From NCBI RefSeq assembly GCF_014646235.1, contig NZ_BMNB01000026.1, positions 27,068 through 91,067 on the forward strand: DNA of 64,000 bases, read 5' to 3'. Positions 1 to 8,082 of the stretch are shown here, piece after piece. Position numbers and translations under genes: made by a program. Position 1 is the stretch's first letter. Each line of letters starts with the position of its first letter. Source of the DNA: Micromonospora sonchi (GTDB lineage Bacteria; Actinomycetota; Actinomycetes; Mycobacteriales; Micromonosporaceae). The notes under the pieces are model-generated. The model searched no databases, was not told where the DNA came from, and saw nothing but the letters and a program-made list of their open reading frames with translations.

Positions 1-2
1 GC

Positions 3-386
3 CGGGCGGCGTTGTCCGACCCGGCGGCGAAGCGGGCCGCGTGGGAGATCATCGTGTCCAGCACCGAGCTGTCCAACCGGCTGGTCGAGGCCACCGCCGC
101 CGGTTTCTGGCAACCCGAGCAGGTGGAGCTGACCGTCGACTACGTCCAGCGGTACTTCACCGACATGCCGGCCGCCGCGCGGCTGCGTACGCCCTGGGTG
201 GCCGACGAGGTGGCCACGCTGGCCTTTCCCCGCTACGCCGTCGCGCAGCCCACCCGGGAGGCGGCCGCGGCGCTGCTGGCCCGCGACGACCTCACGCCCG
301 GCCTGCGTCGGGTGGTCACCGACGCCGACGACGACCTGCGTCGGGCTCTGGTGGCCCGGACGGCGGTGGCCGCCGTGACCGCCTGA
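3..386 (+). CDS. pepN: Aminopeptidase N, C-terminal end (partial)
   Basis: The reading frame is open from the left window edge, so only the last 127 residues are present. The helical sequence, with ELSNRLVEATAAGFWQPEQ followed by a tyrosine- and phenylalanine-rich VQRYF segment, resembles the ERAP1-like C-terminal domain of M1 family zinc aminopeptidases, which remove N-terminal amino acids from peptides. The catalytic HExxH region lies outside the window. The gene ends 67 bases before nadD, which appears to have its own promoter. The family call rests on the C-terminal domain only. Confidence 0.72.
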   Translation, partial: RAALSDPAAKRAAWEIIVSSTELSNRLVEATAAGFWQPEQVELTVDYVQRYFTDMPAAARLRTPWVADEVATLAFPRYAVAQPTREAAAALLARDDLTPGLRRVVTDADDDLRRALVARTAVAAVTA

Positions 387-441
387 GCACCCGCTGGACG
401 GGGCGGCGCCGAGGGCTGCCGACCCGGCCCGGGGCGGGTTC

Positions 442-447
442 TAGGAT
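442..447 (+). promoter_or_regulatory. Putative leaderless -10 element of nadD
   Basis: TAGGAT lies six bases before the GTG start of nadD. In actinobacteria a TANNNT hexamer 6-8 bases before a start codon usually marks a leaderless transcript beginning at the start codon. No Shine-Dalgarno sequence precedes the GTG, which fits. Transcription has not been tested. Confidence 0.45.
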
Positions 448-453
448 CATGGG

Positions 454-1050
454 GTGGCGGACGACATCCGGCGGATCGGGATCATGGGCGGTACCTTCGA
501 CCCGATTCATCACGGGCACCTCGTGGCGGCGAGCGAGGTGGCGGACCGGTTCGGGCTCGACGAAGTGATCTTCGTGCCGACGGGGCAGCCGTGGCAGAAG
601 GCGGACGTGCCGGTCAGCGCAGCCGAGGACCGCTACCTCATGACGGTGGTCGCCACCGCCTCCAACCCGCGTTTCCAGGTCAGTCGGGTGGACATCGACC
701 GGGGTGGCCCGACGTACACCGTCGACACCCTGCGCGACCTGCACGAGCTCTACGGGCCGAAGTCCCAGCTCTTCTTCATCACCGGCGCGGACGCCCTGGA
801 GAAGATCCTGAGCTGGAAGAACCTGGACGAGATCTTCGAGCTGGCCCACTTCATCGGGGTGACCCGGCCCGGCTTCGAGCTGTCCGACGCCCACCTGCCG
901 GCCGACACGGTCAGCCTGGTGCAGGTGCCGGCGATGGCGATCTCGTCCACCGACTGCCGGGCGCGGGTCGCCCGCGGCGCACCGCTCTGGTACCTGGTGC
1001 CGGACGGTGTGGTGCAGTACATCGCGAAGAGACGCCTCTATCGGGCGTGA
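454..1050 (+). CDS. nadD: Nicotinate-nucleotide adenylyltransferase
   Basis: Transfers AMP from ATP to nicotinate mononucleotide, giving deamido-NAD in cytoplasmic NAD synthesis. The 198-residue protein has the nucleotidyltransferase signature GGTFDPIHHGHL near residue 12 (HxGH motif) and the second motif ISSTDCR near residue 167, both contacting ATP. Length is normal for the family. The GTG start is favoured because the fold begins within ten residues and a TAGGAT box lies just upstream. It is followed by rsfS 100 bases later, the usual actinobacterial order. Confidence 0.96.
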   Translation: MADDIRRIGIMGGTFDPIHHGHLVAASEVADRFGLDEVIFVPTGQPWQKADVPVSAAEDRYLMTVVATASNPRFQVSRVDIDRGGPTYTVDTLRDLHELYGPKSQLFFITGADALEKILSWKNLDEIFELAHFIGVTRPGFELSDAHLPADTVSLVQVPAMAISSTDCRARVARGAPLWYLVPDGVVQYIAKRRLYRA

Positions 1051-1150
1051 TTCGACCGCTCCATCACGGTTTTCGGCGAAAACCGATGGGCCGCGGATCC
1101 GGCCCGTGTGAGAGGCTGGGAAGCACCGCACGGTTGATCGAGGGAGAACG

Positions 1151-1555
1151 GTGACAGTTTCCGAACGCGCTCACGAGCTGGCGATCACCGCCGCCCAGGC
1201 GGCAGCCGACAAGAAGGCTCAGGACATCGTCATCATCGACGTGGGCGACCAGCTCGCCATCACCGACGCGTTCCTGCTCGCCGCGGCCCCGAACGAGCGC
1301 CAGGTGCTGGCCATCGTCGACGCGATCGAGGAGGCCCTGCTCAACCTGCCGGAGAAGGCGAAGCCGGTCCGGCGCGAGGGCGAACGCGGCGGGCGCTGGG
1401 TGCTGCTCGACTACGTCGACATCGTCGTGCACGTCCAGCACACCGAGGAACGCGAGTTCTACGCGCTCGACCGGCTCTGGAAGGACTGCCCGACCGTACC
1501 GTTCGACAACCGGAACCTGGCTCGCGCGGAGGCCGCCGCCGGATCGGGCGAGTGA
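1151..1555 (+). CDS. rsfS: Ribosome silencing factor RsfS
   Basis: RsfS (Iojap/YbeB family) binds ribosomal protein L14 and blocks joining of the 50S and 30S subunits in starvation. The 134-residue product shows the family core DIVIIDVGDQLAITDAFLLA followed by GRWVLLDYVDIVVHV and a FYALDRLWKD segment. The GTG start has a GAGGGAGA ribosome site eight bases upstream. The stop overlaps the GTG of the phosphatase by four bases, so the two are probably translationally coupled. Confidence 0.95.
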   Translation: MTVSERAHELAITAAQAAADKKAQDIVIIDVGDQLAITDAFLLAAAPNERQVLAIVDAIEEALLNLPEKAKPVRREGERGGRWVLLDYVDIVVHVQHTEEREFYALDRLWKDCPTVPFDNRNLARAEAAAGSGE

Positions 1556-2223
1556 CCCGCCTGATCATCTGGCGGCACGGCAACACCGACTGGAACGCCG
1601 CCAGCAGGGTCCAGGGCCAGTCCGACGCGCCGCTGAACGACCTCGGTCGGGAGCAGGCGCGAACCGCCGCGCCGCTGCTCGCCGAGATGCGGCCGGACGC
1701 CATCGTCGCCAGCGACCTGAGCCGCGCGGCGGACACCGCCGCCGCGCTGGCCGCGCTGACCGGTCTGCCGGTACGCTCCGACGCCCGGCTGCGCGAACGC
1801 CACTTCGGCCGCTGGCAGGGCCTCCTGCTCACCGAGATCGCCGAGCGGTTTCCCGACGAGTACGCCCGCTGGCGGGCCGGCGACCCCGACCCGGGGGCGG
1901 GCATCGAACCGCTGGACGAGTTGGGCAAGCGGATCGGCACCGCGTTGCAGGAGGTCGCTGCCGAGGCGGCCGGCGGCACCATCGTGGTCGCCACCCATGG
2001 CGGCGCCGCCCGGCAGGGGTGCGGTTACCTGCTCGGCTGGGAGCACGCCGTGCTGCGCACCATCGGCTCGCTGCGCAACTGCCACTGGACCGAGCTGCGC
2101 CACGACACCGGCCGCGGCTGGCACCTGCGCGCCCACAACGTGGGCCAGATGTCCGCCCCGGCCCGGCTCGGTAAGGAAGGGCCCCCTCTTAACGTCTCAG
2201 GTAGAGAAAGGGCCCCTTCTTAA
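1552..2223 (+). CDS. Histidine phosphatase (phosphoglycerate mutase-like)
   Basis: Member of the histidine acid phosphatase branch related to the mycobacterial Rv2419c type that removes phosphate from glucosyl-3-phosphoglycerate; the actual substrate is not shown by the sequence. The catalytic RHGNTDWN motif lies at residues 7-14 and the second histidine in VATHGG near residue 147. The domain ends around LRAHNVGQM; the final 17 residues are read straight through a palindromic repeat pair (2171-2224), so the C-terminal tail is probably a by-product of repeat insertion. Starts in a GTGA overlap with rsfS. Confidence 0.88.
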   Translation: MTRLIIWRHGNTDWNAASRVQGQSDAPLNDLGREQARTAAPLLAEMRPDAIVASDLSRAADTAAALAALTGLPVRSDARLRERHFGRWQGLLLTEIAERFPDEYARWRAGDPDPGAGIEPLDELGKRIGTALQEVAAEAAGGTIVVATHGGAARQGCGYLLGWEHAVLRTIGSLRNCHWTELRHDTGRGWHLRAHNVGQMSAPARLGKEGPPLNVSGRERAPS

Positions 2224-2224
2224 C
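2171..2224. repeat. Paired palindromic repeat, locus 1
   Basis: Two near-palindromic units (2171-2193 and 2201-2224) separated by seven bases. Each resembles the ideal palindrome GTTAAGAAGGGG/CCCCTTCTTAAC. The same arrangement occurs near 14.7, 54.6 and 55.8 kb. Here the repeat is read as the C-terminus and stop codon of the preceding phosphatase gene and lies 43 bases before degV. It may act as a terminator or as a mobile palindrome; the sequence does not settle which. Confidence 0.8.
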
Positions 2225-2253
2225 AGGGTGTCGGTCGCAGCGGCCGCATCGGC

Positions 2254-2259
2254 TACCGT
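2254..2259 (+). promoter_or_regulatory. Putative leaderless -10 element of the DegV gene
   Basis: TACCGT lies seven bases before the ATG of the DegV-family gene with no ribosome-binding site in between, the pattern of a leaderless actinobacterial promoter. It helps select ATG 2267 over several longer in-frame readings that would run through the repeat. Confidence 0.42.
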
Positions 2260-2266
2260 GCCGGGC

Positions 2267-3115
2267 ATGCCCGTCGCGGTCGTGACCGACTCCACCGCCT
2301 ACCTTCCACCCGAGCTGGTGCCGGCGTACCGGCTGACCGTGGTGCCGCTGACCGTGGTGCTCAACGGTGCCGAGGGACTGGAGGGGGTCCAGACCTTCCC
2401 GGCGGACGCCACCCGCGCACTGAGCGCCCGGCGGGTGACGGTGAGCACCTCCCGTCCGTCCCCGGAGCAGTTCGTCCGGACGTACCGTGAACTGCTGGAC
2501 GCCGGGGCCGACGGTGTGGTCTCGGTGCATCTGTCGGCCGACCTGTCCGGCACGGTCGAGGCCGCCGAGCTGGCGGCGGCCCAGCTCGGTGACCGGGTGC
2601 GGGTGGTGGACAGTCGGTCCTGCGGGATGGGCCTCGGCTTCCCGGTCCTCGCGGCGGCCCGGGCCGCCGCCGACGGCGCCGACCTGGCCGGCGTACGGGC
2701 CGCCGCCGTCGACACGATCGCGCGTACCACGATCTTCTTCTACGTCGACACGCTGGAGTTCCTTCGCCGGGGAGGCCGGATCAACGCGGCCGAGGCGCTG
2801 CTCGGCACCGCGCTCTCGGTCAAGCCGATCCTGCACATGCCCGACGGCGCCATCGTGCTGCGGGACAAGGTGCGTACCGCCAGCCGGGGCGTGGCGCGCC
2901 TGGTCGACCTGGCCGCCGAGGCGGCCGGCGACGCGCCGGTGGACCTCGCCGTGCACCACCTCGCCGCGCCGCAACGGGCCGAGCAACTGCTCGGCGCGCT
3001 GACCACCCGGCTCGGTGACCGGGTGCACGACACCTACGTCTCCGAGGCGGGCGCGGTCGTCGCCGCCCACGCCGGCCCCGGTCTGGCCTGCGTGGTCATT
3101 CACCGCCGCTGCTGA
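2267..3115 (+). CDS. DegV family fatty-acid-binding protein
   Basis: DegV/FakB-type proteins hold a fatty acid and present it to a fatty-acid kinase. The 282-residue product starts with MPVAVVTDSTAYLPPE (the family's VTDSTADLP motif), has a VSVHLSADLSGT segment near residue 90 and SRSCGMGLGF near residue 116, and a TLEFLRRGGRI motif near residue 166, all expected for the fold. The ATG is chosen because the motif begins three residues in and a TACCGT box is close upstream. No kinase partner lies beside it, so the lipid role is inferred from family. Confidence 0.9.
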   Translation: MPVAVVTDSTAYLPPELVPAYRLTVVPLTVVLNGAEGLEGVQTFPADATRALSARRVTVSTSRPSPEQFVRTYRELLDAGADGVVSVHLSADLSGTVEAAELAAAQLGDRVRVVDSRSCGMGLGFPVLAAARAAADGADLAGVRAAAVDTIARTTIFFYVDTLEFLRRGGRINAAEALLGTALSVKPILHMPDGAIVLRDKVRTASRGVARLVDLAAEAAGDAPVDLAVHHLAAPQRAEQLLGALTTRLGDRVHDTYVSEAGAVVAAHAGPGLACVVIHRRC

Positions 3116-3191
3116 TGGTGGGCCGTTTCATTTCCGCCGGGCGAGAATGCTCGCGCGGCCGAGGCTTGTCGAGGTGGGGGAGGTGTGTGCG

Positions 3192-3959
3192 GTGTCCTGT
3201 GTGGTGACCGGAGGCGGGCGCGGGGTAGGTCGGGGGATCGTGGAGCGGCTGCTCGCCGGCGGTGAGACCGTCGTGGTGGTCGAGCGCGACCCGGAGGCGG
3301 TGTCCTGGATTGCGCGGCATGCCGAGGCGGGGAGGCTGGTGGCGGTGATCGGCGACGCCGCCGACGAGGGCGTCGCGGCCCGCGCCGCCGACCTGGCGGA
3401 ACGGTCCGGCCCGCTCACCGGCTGGGTCAACAACGCCGCGGTGTTCCGGGACGCCTCCGTGCACGACGCGCCGGTCGGCGAGGTCGTCAACCTGATCACG
3501 CGCAACCTGCGGCCCGCCGTGGTCGGTGCCGCCACCGCGGTACGCCGCTTTCTCGCCGCCGGGACCGCCGGCGCCGTGGTGAACGTCTCCTCCCACCAGG
3601 CCAGCCGTCCGGTGCCCGGTTGCCTGCCGTACGCCACCGCCAAGGCCGCCGTCGAGGGGCTCACCCGGGCGCTGGCGGTGGAGTACGGACGGCACGGCAT
3701 CCGGGCCAACGCGGTCGCGCTCGGCTCGGTGGCGACCGAGCGGCACGAGGCGTTCCTCGCTGGCCAGGAGCCGGACCGGGTACGCGGGATCGAGGTGGAG
3801 CTGGCCCGGTTGCATCCGGTGGGCCGCATCGGGCAGCCGCAGGAGGTGGCCGAGGCGGTGGCGTACCTGCTCTCCCCGGCGGCGAGTTTCATCAACGGCG
3901 TCACCCTGCCGGTGGACGGCGGTCGCGCGGCGCTCGGCCTCGACCCGGAATCCCGCTGA
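3192..3959 (+). CDS. SDR family oxidoreductase
   Basis: A 255-residue short-chain dehydrogenase/reductase using NAD(P)(H). The cofactor motif TGGGRGVGRG is at the N-terminus, followed by NNAA near residue 80, the catalytic Ser in VNVSSHQ and Tyr/Lys in YATAK near residues 147-151, and the PVDGG end typical of classical SDRs. GTG 3192 is preferred because GGGGGAGG lies nine bases upstream; ATG 3147 is a longer alternative. The substrate is unknown. Convergent with the TetR-like fragment that follows. Confidence 0.87.
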   Translation: MSCVVTGGGRGVGRGIVERLLAGGETVVVVERDPEAVSWIARHAEAGRLVAVIGDAADEGVAARAADLAERSGPLTGWVNNAAVFRDASVHDAPVGEVVNLITRNLRPAVVGAATAVRRFLAAGTAGAVVNVSSHQASRPVPGCLPYATAKAAVEGLTRALAVEYGRHGIRANAVALGSVATERHEAFLAGQEPDRVRGIEVELARLHPVGRIGQPQEVAEAVAYLLSPAASFINGVTLPVDGGRAALGLDPESR

Positions 3960-4009
3960 GGACTCCCCGTTCCCTGGAGGCACATTGCCACAACAGGGGC
4001 ATGGGCCGG

Positions 4010-4456
4010 TCAGTTCGGGGTGTCGGCGAGCCGGGTGGCGAGGAAGTCGAGCCGCTGCTCCTGACTGTCCAGGGGGATACGGCCGCTGCCCGACAGGGTG
4101 GCGATGCCGTGCAAGGCGCTCCAGATGACTTCGGCGACCAGTTCGCGTAGCGCGTTGTCCGAACGAAGACAGCTGACGAACTCGTCGAAGGCGGCGCGCA
4201 GTGGGGGCGGTGTCTCGGCGTGCGCGAACTTCACGTCGGTCGGCATGACGAACATGGCCTGGTAGAGGGCGGGGCGTTCGGTAGCGAACTCCAGGTAGGC
4301 GCGGCAGACGGCGTGCAGGGCCTGCCGTGGCTCCGGGTTGGCCAGCCGGGCGCGGCGCAGGTGGGCGGCGAGATCAGCGTGCTCCTGCTTGTCGCGTAAC
4401 CGCTCGTCACGCCGCTTGGTCGGGCGCATTGCGCCGGGTTGATCCGGACGAGCCAT
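4010..4456 (-). CDS. TetR-type ligand-binding domain without HTH (likely gene remnant)
   Basis: The 148-residue product contains a WHG/TetR C-terminal domain: ALHAVCRAYLEFATERPALYQAMF and a later VAEVIWSALHGIATL helix match the ligand-pocket region of TetR regulators. A normal TetR protein has about 45 more residues at the start forming the helix-turn-helix; here translation begins just before an RLRDKQEHADL segment that usually follows the recognition helix. The sequence upstream in this frame is low-complexity Arg/Pro/Ala, the antisense of comEA. It is therefore either a decayed repressor or a protein that cannot bind DNA. ATG 4456 is the nearest plausible start. Confidence 0.6.
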   Translation of the reverse strand: MARPDQPGAMRPTKRRDERLRDKQEHADLAAHLRRARLANPEPRQALHAVCRAYLEFATERPALYQAMFVMPTDVKFAHAETPPPLRAAFDEFVSCLRSDNALRELVAEVIWSALHGIATLSGSGRIPLDSQEQRLDFLATRLADTPN

Positions 4457-4483
4457 TAGCACATGGTGGGCATGATCAGGGCG

Positions 4484-4510
4484 TTGTCCACAGTTCGTTG
4501 GCTGTCCACA
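4484..4510 (+). promoter_or_regulatory. Pair of DnaA-box-like sequences
   Basis: TTGTCCACA (4484-4492) and CTGTCCACA (4502-4510) lie 18 bases apart in the short gap between the TetR remnant and comEA. TTGTCCACA is the known actinobacterial DnaA-box consensus. No origin genes (dnaA, dnaN) are nearby, so this would be a regulatory or titration site rather than oriC. A similar pair lies at 55679-55706. Confidence 0.45.
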
Positions 4511-4563
4511 GACCGGGCACTGTCGACCGGCAGGAGGCGACCTCGCCGCTCTAGCCTCGCGCC

Positions 4564-5508
4564 GTGTCCAACGACGAGGAGACGGTGGTTCGGGAACGCC
4601 TTCGGCGCTTGCTGGCGGGCCCGGCGAGCGCTGCGGACGTACGGCCGATGGGGTCCACCGACCCGGAGCCGCCGTCCCGGCGGCATCCGTCCCGGGTGGA
4701 CTGGCCGACCGTGTTGTTGCCGATCCATGCCGACGACGGGCCGCGATCCGTGCCGGTCGGGGCCGCCGGGCCGCGACCGGATCCACCCGAGATGGCCGGG
4801 GCCGACGAGCCGCAGCCGGTGGAGGTCGAGCCGATGCCGGAGTCCCGGTTGCCGGGGCCGGGCGCGTTCGACCCGGGCCGGCGGGGTGTCCGGGCGCTGG
4901 CGGCGGTCGCCGTCCTGGTGGTGCTCGTCGCCGCCGTCTGGGCCTGGCGGTCCCGCCCTCAGGTGGAGCCGGTCGTCGCCGCGACGGGCGCCACCGGCAC
5001 CCCGGACCCGGCCGGCGACGGCCCGGAGGCTCCGGGCGGCGCCGAGCCGGCGGCCACGCCGACCGGGCAACTGGTGGTCGCCGTCGCCGGTAAGGTCCGC
5101 CGTCCCGGGCTGGTCCGGGTCCCGGCCGGGGCACGGGTCGCCGACGTCGTCGAGGCGGCCGGCGGGGCGCTGCCCGGGGTGGACGTGGCGATGCTGAACC
5201 CGGCCCGGAAGGTCGCCGACGGCGAGTTGATCCTGGTCGGCGTGACGGCACCCACCCCACCACCGGGGGTGGCGCCGGCCGATGGCACGGTGCCGGGCGG
5301 CGATCCCGCCGCCGGCGGTCGGGTCAACCTGAACACCGCCACCTCCGCTCAGCTCGAGACGCTGCCCGGGGTGGGGCCGGTGCTCGCCCGGCGCATCATC
5401 GAGCACCGCGACCAGCATGGTGGGTTCCGGTCCGTCGGCGACCTGCGCCAGGTCAGCGGCATCGGCGACGCGCGGTACGAGCAGCTCAAGAGCCTGGTGA
5501 CGGTGTGA
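4564..5508 (+). CDS. comEA: ComEA-like DNA-binding competence protein
   Basis: Membrane-anchored receptor that binds double-stranded DNA outside the cell for uptake by ComEC. The 314-residue protein has a cytoplasmic Pro/Arg-rich start, one membrane helix near residues 107-127 (LAAVAVLVVLVAAVWAW), a SLBB domain near 175-235 (VAVAGKVRRPGLVRVPAGA) and two helix-hairpin-helix motifs at the end (VNLNTATSAQLETLPGVGP and GFRSVGDLRQVSGIG). GTG 4564 has a TAGCCT box six bases upstream and no ribosome site, suggesting a leaderless message. Overlaps comEC by four bases. Confidence 0.93.
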   Translation: MSNDEETVVRERLRRLLAGPASAADVRPMGSTDPEPPSRRHPSRVDWPTVLLPIHADDGPRSVPVGAAGPRPDPPEMAGADEPQPVEVEPMPESRLPGPGAFDPGRRGVRALAAVAVLVVLVAAVWAWRSRPQVEPVVAATGATGTPDPAGDGPEAPGGAEPAATPTGQLVVAVAGKVRRPGLVRVPAGARVADVVEAAGGALPGVDVAMLNPARKVADGELILVGVTAPTPPPGVAPADGTVPGGDPAAGGRVNLNTATSAQLETLPGVGPVLARRIIEHRDQHGGFRSVGDLRQVSGIGDARYEQLKSLVTV

Positions 5509-7970
5509 AGGCGAGCAGCAGGCCGACGGGGACACTCGCCGGGGCGGCGCGGACGGACGACAGGCCCGCGACCGGGACGGCCGAGGCGACCGGTGTCCCG
5601 GGCGGTGGCGCACCACCTGATCTCCGGCTGGCCGGGCTGGCCGTGGCGGCGTGGCTCACCGCGCTGGCCGGGCTGCACCTCGACGCCCGGCGTACGCTGC
5701 TGGTGGCCGTCGCGGCCGCGGGCCTCGCCGTACTGGCGGCGCTGCACCTGCTCGGAGCCGTCGGCCGTCCCGGCGCGCTCGCCCGCCGCTACGGCTGGAT
5801 CGTGGTGGCGATCCTGCTCGGTGTGCTCTGCGGCGGCGCGGCCACCTCGTCCCGGCTGGCCGTACGCGACGCCGCGCCGCTGCGCGCCCTGCTCGACGAA
5901 GGTGCCCGGGTCACCGCCGAACTGGTCGTCCGGGACGATCCGCGGGCGGTGCGCGGTGGCATCGTGGGCCGTCCGCCGACCCTGCTGGTGCGGGCCAGAC
6001 TGGTGAGCGTGCACGGCCCGGCGGGGCAGCGGGTCACCGTGCCGGCCCGGATGCTGGTGCTCGCCGACGATCCGGGCTGGCGTGGACTGCTGCCCGGCCA
6101 GCGGCTCACGACCGAGGGGCGGCTGGCGGAGCCGCGTGGCGGCGACCTGACCGGCGCCGTGCTCACCGCCACCGGCCCACCCGCCCGGATCGGATCGCCG
6201 TCGGCCCTGCAACGGGCCGCCGGCCGACTCCGCGCCGGCCTGCAACAGGCCTGCGCGTCGCTGCCCGACGAGCCGGGTGGCCTGCTGCCCGGCCTGGTGG
6301 TCGGGGACACCAGCGAGTTGCCCGACACGGTGGAGGAGGACTTCCGGGCCACCGGGATGACCCATCTGAATGCCGTGTCCGGTTCCAATGTCGCCATCAT
6401 CGTCGGAGCGGTGCTGCTGCTGGCTCGCTGGGCGCGCGCCGGCCCGGTCCTGGCCGCGGGGCTGTGCGGGGTGGCCCTGGTGGGCTTCGTCATCCTGGTC
6501 CGGCCGTCGCCGAGCGTGGTCCGGGCGGCCACCATGGGCACGATCGGGCTCGCCGCCCTGGCCGCTGGTCGACCCCGGGCCGCGGTGCCGGCCCTGGCCG
6601 CCGCGGTGACGGTGCTGGTGCTGGTCGATCCCGACCTGGCCGGTGACGCCGGTTTCGCGCTCTCCGTGCTCGCCACCGGTGGCCTGCTGCTGCTCGCGCC
6701 GCGCTGGCGGGACGGACTGCGCCGGCGGGGCGTACCGCCGGGTGCGGCCGAGGCCCTCGCGGTGCCGGCCGCCGCGCAGTTGGCCTGCTCGCCGGTGATC
6801 GCCGGTCTGTCGGGGACGGTCAGCCTGGTCGCCGTGCCGGCCAACCTCCTCGTGGTGCCGGCGATCGCCCCGGCCACCGTGCTGGGTGTGCTGGCCGCGA
6901 CCGTGTCGCCGTTCTGGCCGGTCGGTGCCGAGCTGGCGGCCTGGCTGGCGCACTGGCCGGCGTGGTGGCTGGTGCTGGTCGCCCGGTACGGCGCCCGGGT
7001 GCCGGCCGGTAACCTGCCCTGGCCCGACGGGGTGTCCGGGGCCCTGTTGCTGGCCGGGCTGACCGTGGCGCTCCTGGTGGCGGCCCGGCGGCCGGTGGTG
7101 CGCCGGCTGGTGGTGGTGCTGACCCTCGCGGTGGTGCTCGGCACCGTGCCGGTGCGGGTGCTCGCGCCCGGCTGGCCGCCGACCGGCTGGGTCATCGCCG
7201 TCTGCGCCGTGGGCCAGGGCGACACCGTGGTGCTGCCGGTGGCGGCCGGCCGGGCTGTCGTGGTCGACGCCGGTCCGGATCCGGGGGCGGCGGACGCCTG
7301 CCTGCGCCGGCTCGGCGTACGCCGGGTGCCGCTGTTGCTGATCAGCCACTTCCACGTCGACCACACCGCAGGGGTGGCCGGCGTCTTCCGTGGCCGTCGG
7401 GTGGACACGGTGCTCACCCCGCAGTGGCCGGAGCCGGCGATCGGGCGGGACCTGGTGCACACCACCGCCGCCGCTCACGGCACCCCGCTGGTGGCCGCTG
7501 CGGCCGGCTGGCGCTACCAGGCCGGCCTGGTCGACCTGGTGGTCCTCGGCCCGCCGTACCCGATGCGGGGCACCAGGTCGGATCCGAACAACAACTCCCT
7601 GGTGGTGCTGGCCACCGTGGGTGGGGTGCGGATCCTGCTCGCCGGGGACGCCGAGACGGAGTTGCAGCGGGAACTGCGGGAACGGTTGCCGCCGGACGGG
7701 TTGCGGGCGGACGTGCTGAAGGTGGCCCACCACGGTTCGGCGTATCAGGATCCGGCCTTTCTGGACGCGGTCCGGCCGGCGGTGGCCCTGGTGCCGGTGG
7801 GGGCGGGCAACACCTACGGCCATCCCAGCGAGGCGGTGCTGGCCCGGCTGTCCCGCAACGGTGCGCGGGTGCTGCGTACCGACGTCGACGGGGATGTCGC
7901 GGCGTTGGTGGGGCCCGCGGGCCTGGCGGTGGTGACCGGTGGGGTGGACCTGAGCCGGGCCAAACCATGA
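5505..7970 (+). CDS. comEC: ComEC/Rec2 DNA internalisation channel
   Basis: Polytopic membrane protein that passes single-stranded DNA into the cell. The 821-residue product has a soluble OB-like region near residues 120-240, a competence domain with many hydrophobic helices (about 245-560, including HLNAVSGSNVAIIVGAV), and a C-terminal metallo-beta-lactamase-like domain with HFHVDHTAG near 620 and VAHHGSAYQDPAFL near 740, expected to degrade the non-transported strand. All metal ligands of that domain seem present. Starts GTG in a GTGA overlap with comEA. Whether the organism is naturally competent cannot be told from sequence. Confidence 0.94.
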   Translation: MKASSRPTGTLAGAARTDDRPATGTAEATGVPGGGAPPDLRLAGLAVAAWLTALAGLHLDARRTLLVAVAAAGLAVLAALHLLGAVGRPGALARRYGWIVVAILLGVLCGGAATSSRLAVRDAAPLRALLDEGARVTAELVVRDDPRAVRGGIVGRPPTLLVRARLVSVHGPAGQRVTVPARMLVLADDPGWRGLLPGQRLTTEGRLAEPRGGDLTGAVLTATGPPARIGSPSALQRAAGRLRAGLQQACASLPDEPGGLLPGLVVGDTSELPDTVEEDFRATGMTHLNAVSGSNVAIIVGAVLLLARWARAGPVLAAGLCGVALVGFVILVRPSPSVVRAATMGTIGLAALAAGRPRAAVPALAAAVTVLVLVDPDLAGDAGFALSVLATGGLLLLAPRWRDGLRRRGVPPGAAEALAVPAAAQLACSPVIAGLSGTVSLVAVPANLLVVPAIAPATVLGVLAATVSPFWPVGAELAAWLAHWPAWWLVLVARYGARVPAGNLPWPDGVSGALLLAGLTVALLVAARRPVVRRLVVVLTLAVVLGTVPVRVLAPGWPPTGWVIAVCAVGQGDTVVLPVAAGRAVVVDAGPDPGAADACLRRLGVRRVPLLLISHFHVDHTAGVAGVFRGRRVDTVLTPQWPEPAIGRDLVHTTAAAHGTPLVAAAAGWRYQAGLVDLVVLGPPYPMRGTRSDPNNNSLVVLATVGGVRILLAGDAETELQRELRERLPPDGLRADVLKVAHHGSAYQDPAFLDAVRPAVALVPVGAGNTYGHPSEAVLARLSRNGARVLRTDVDGDVAALVGPAGLAVVTGGVDLSRAKP

Positions 7971-8082
7971 ATCGGTCCTGGTTTAAGGCAAAAAGAGGTA
8001 GATGTCTGGATTTGCGCTGTGTTCGGGCTCCGCCCGCGCAGTCCGGACGACCGGACTGGACCAGATCGCCGAGCGTGCGAAT

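Noticed and set aside
4484..4510. Replication origin at the DnaA-box pair
   Set aside because: Only two boxes, no AT-rich unwinding element and no dnaA, dnaN or rpmH nearby; kept as a regulatory-site candidate only.
5349..7823. An 824-codon minus-strand open frame across comEC
   Set aside because: Antisense to comEC, His/Gly/Arg/Gln-rich, no recognisable motif.
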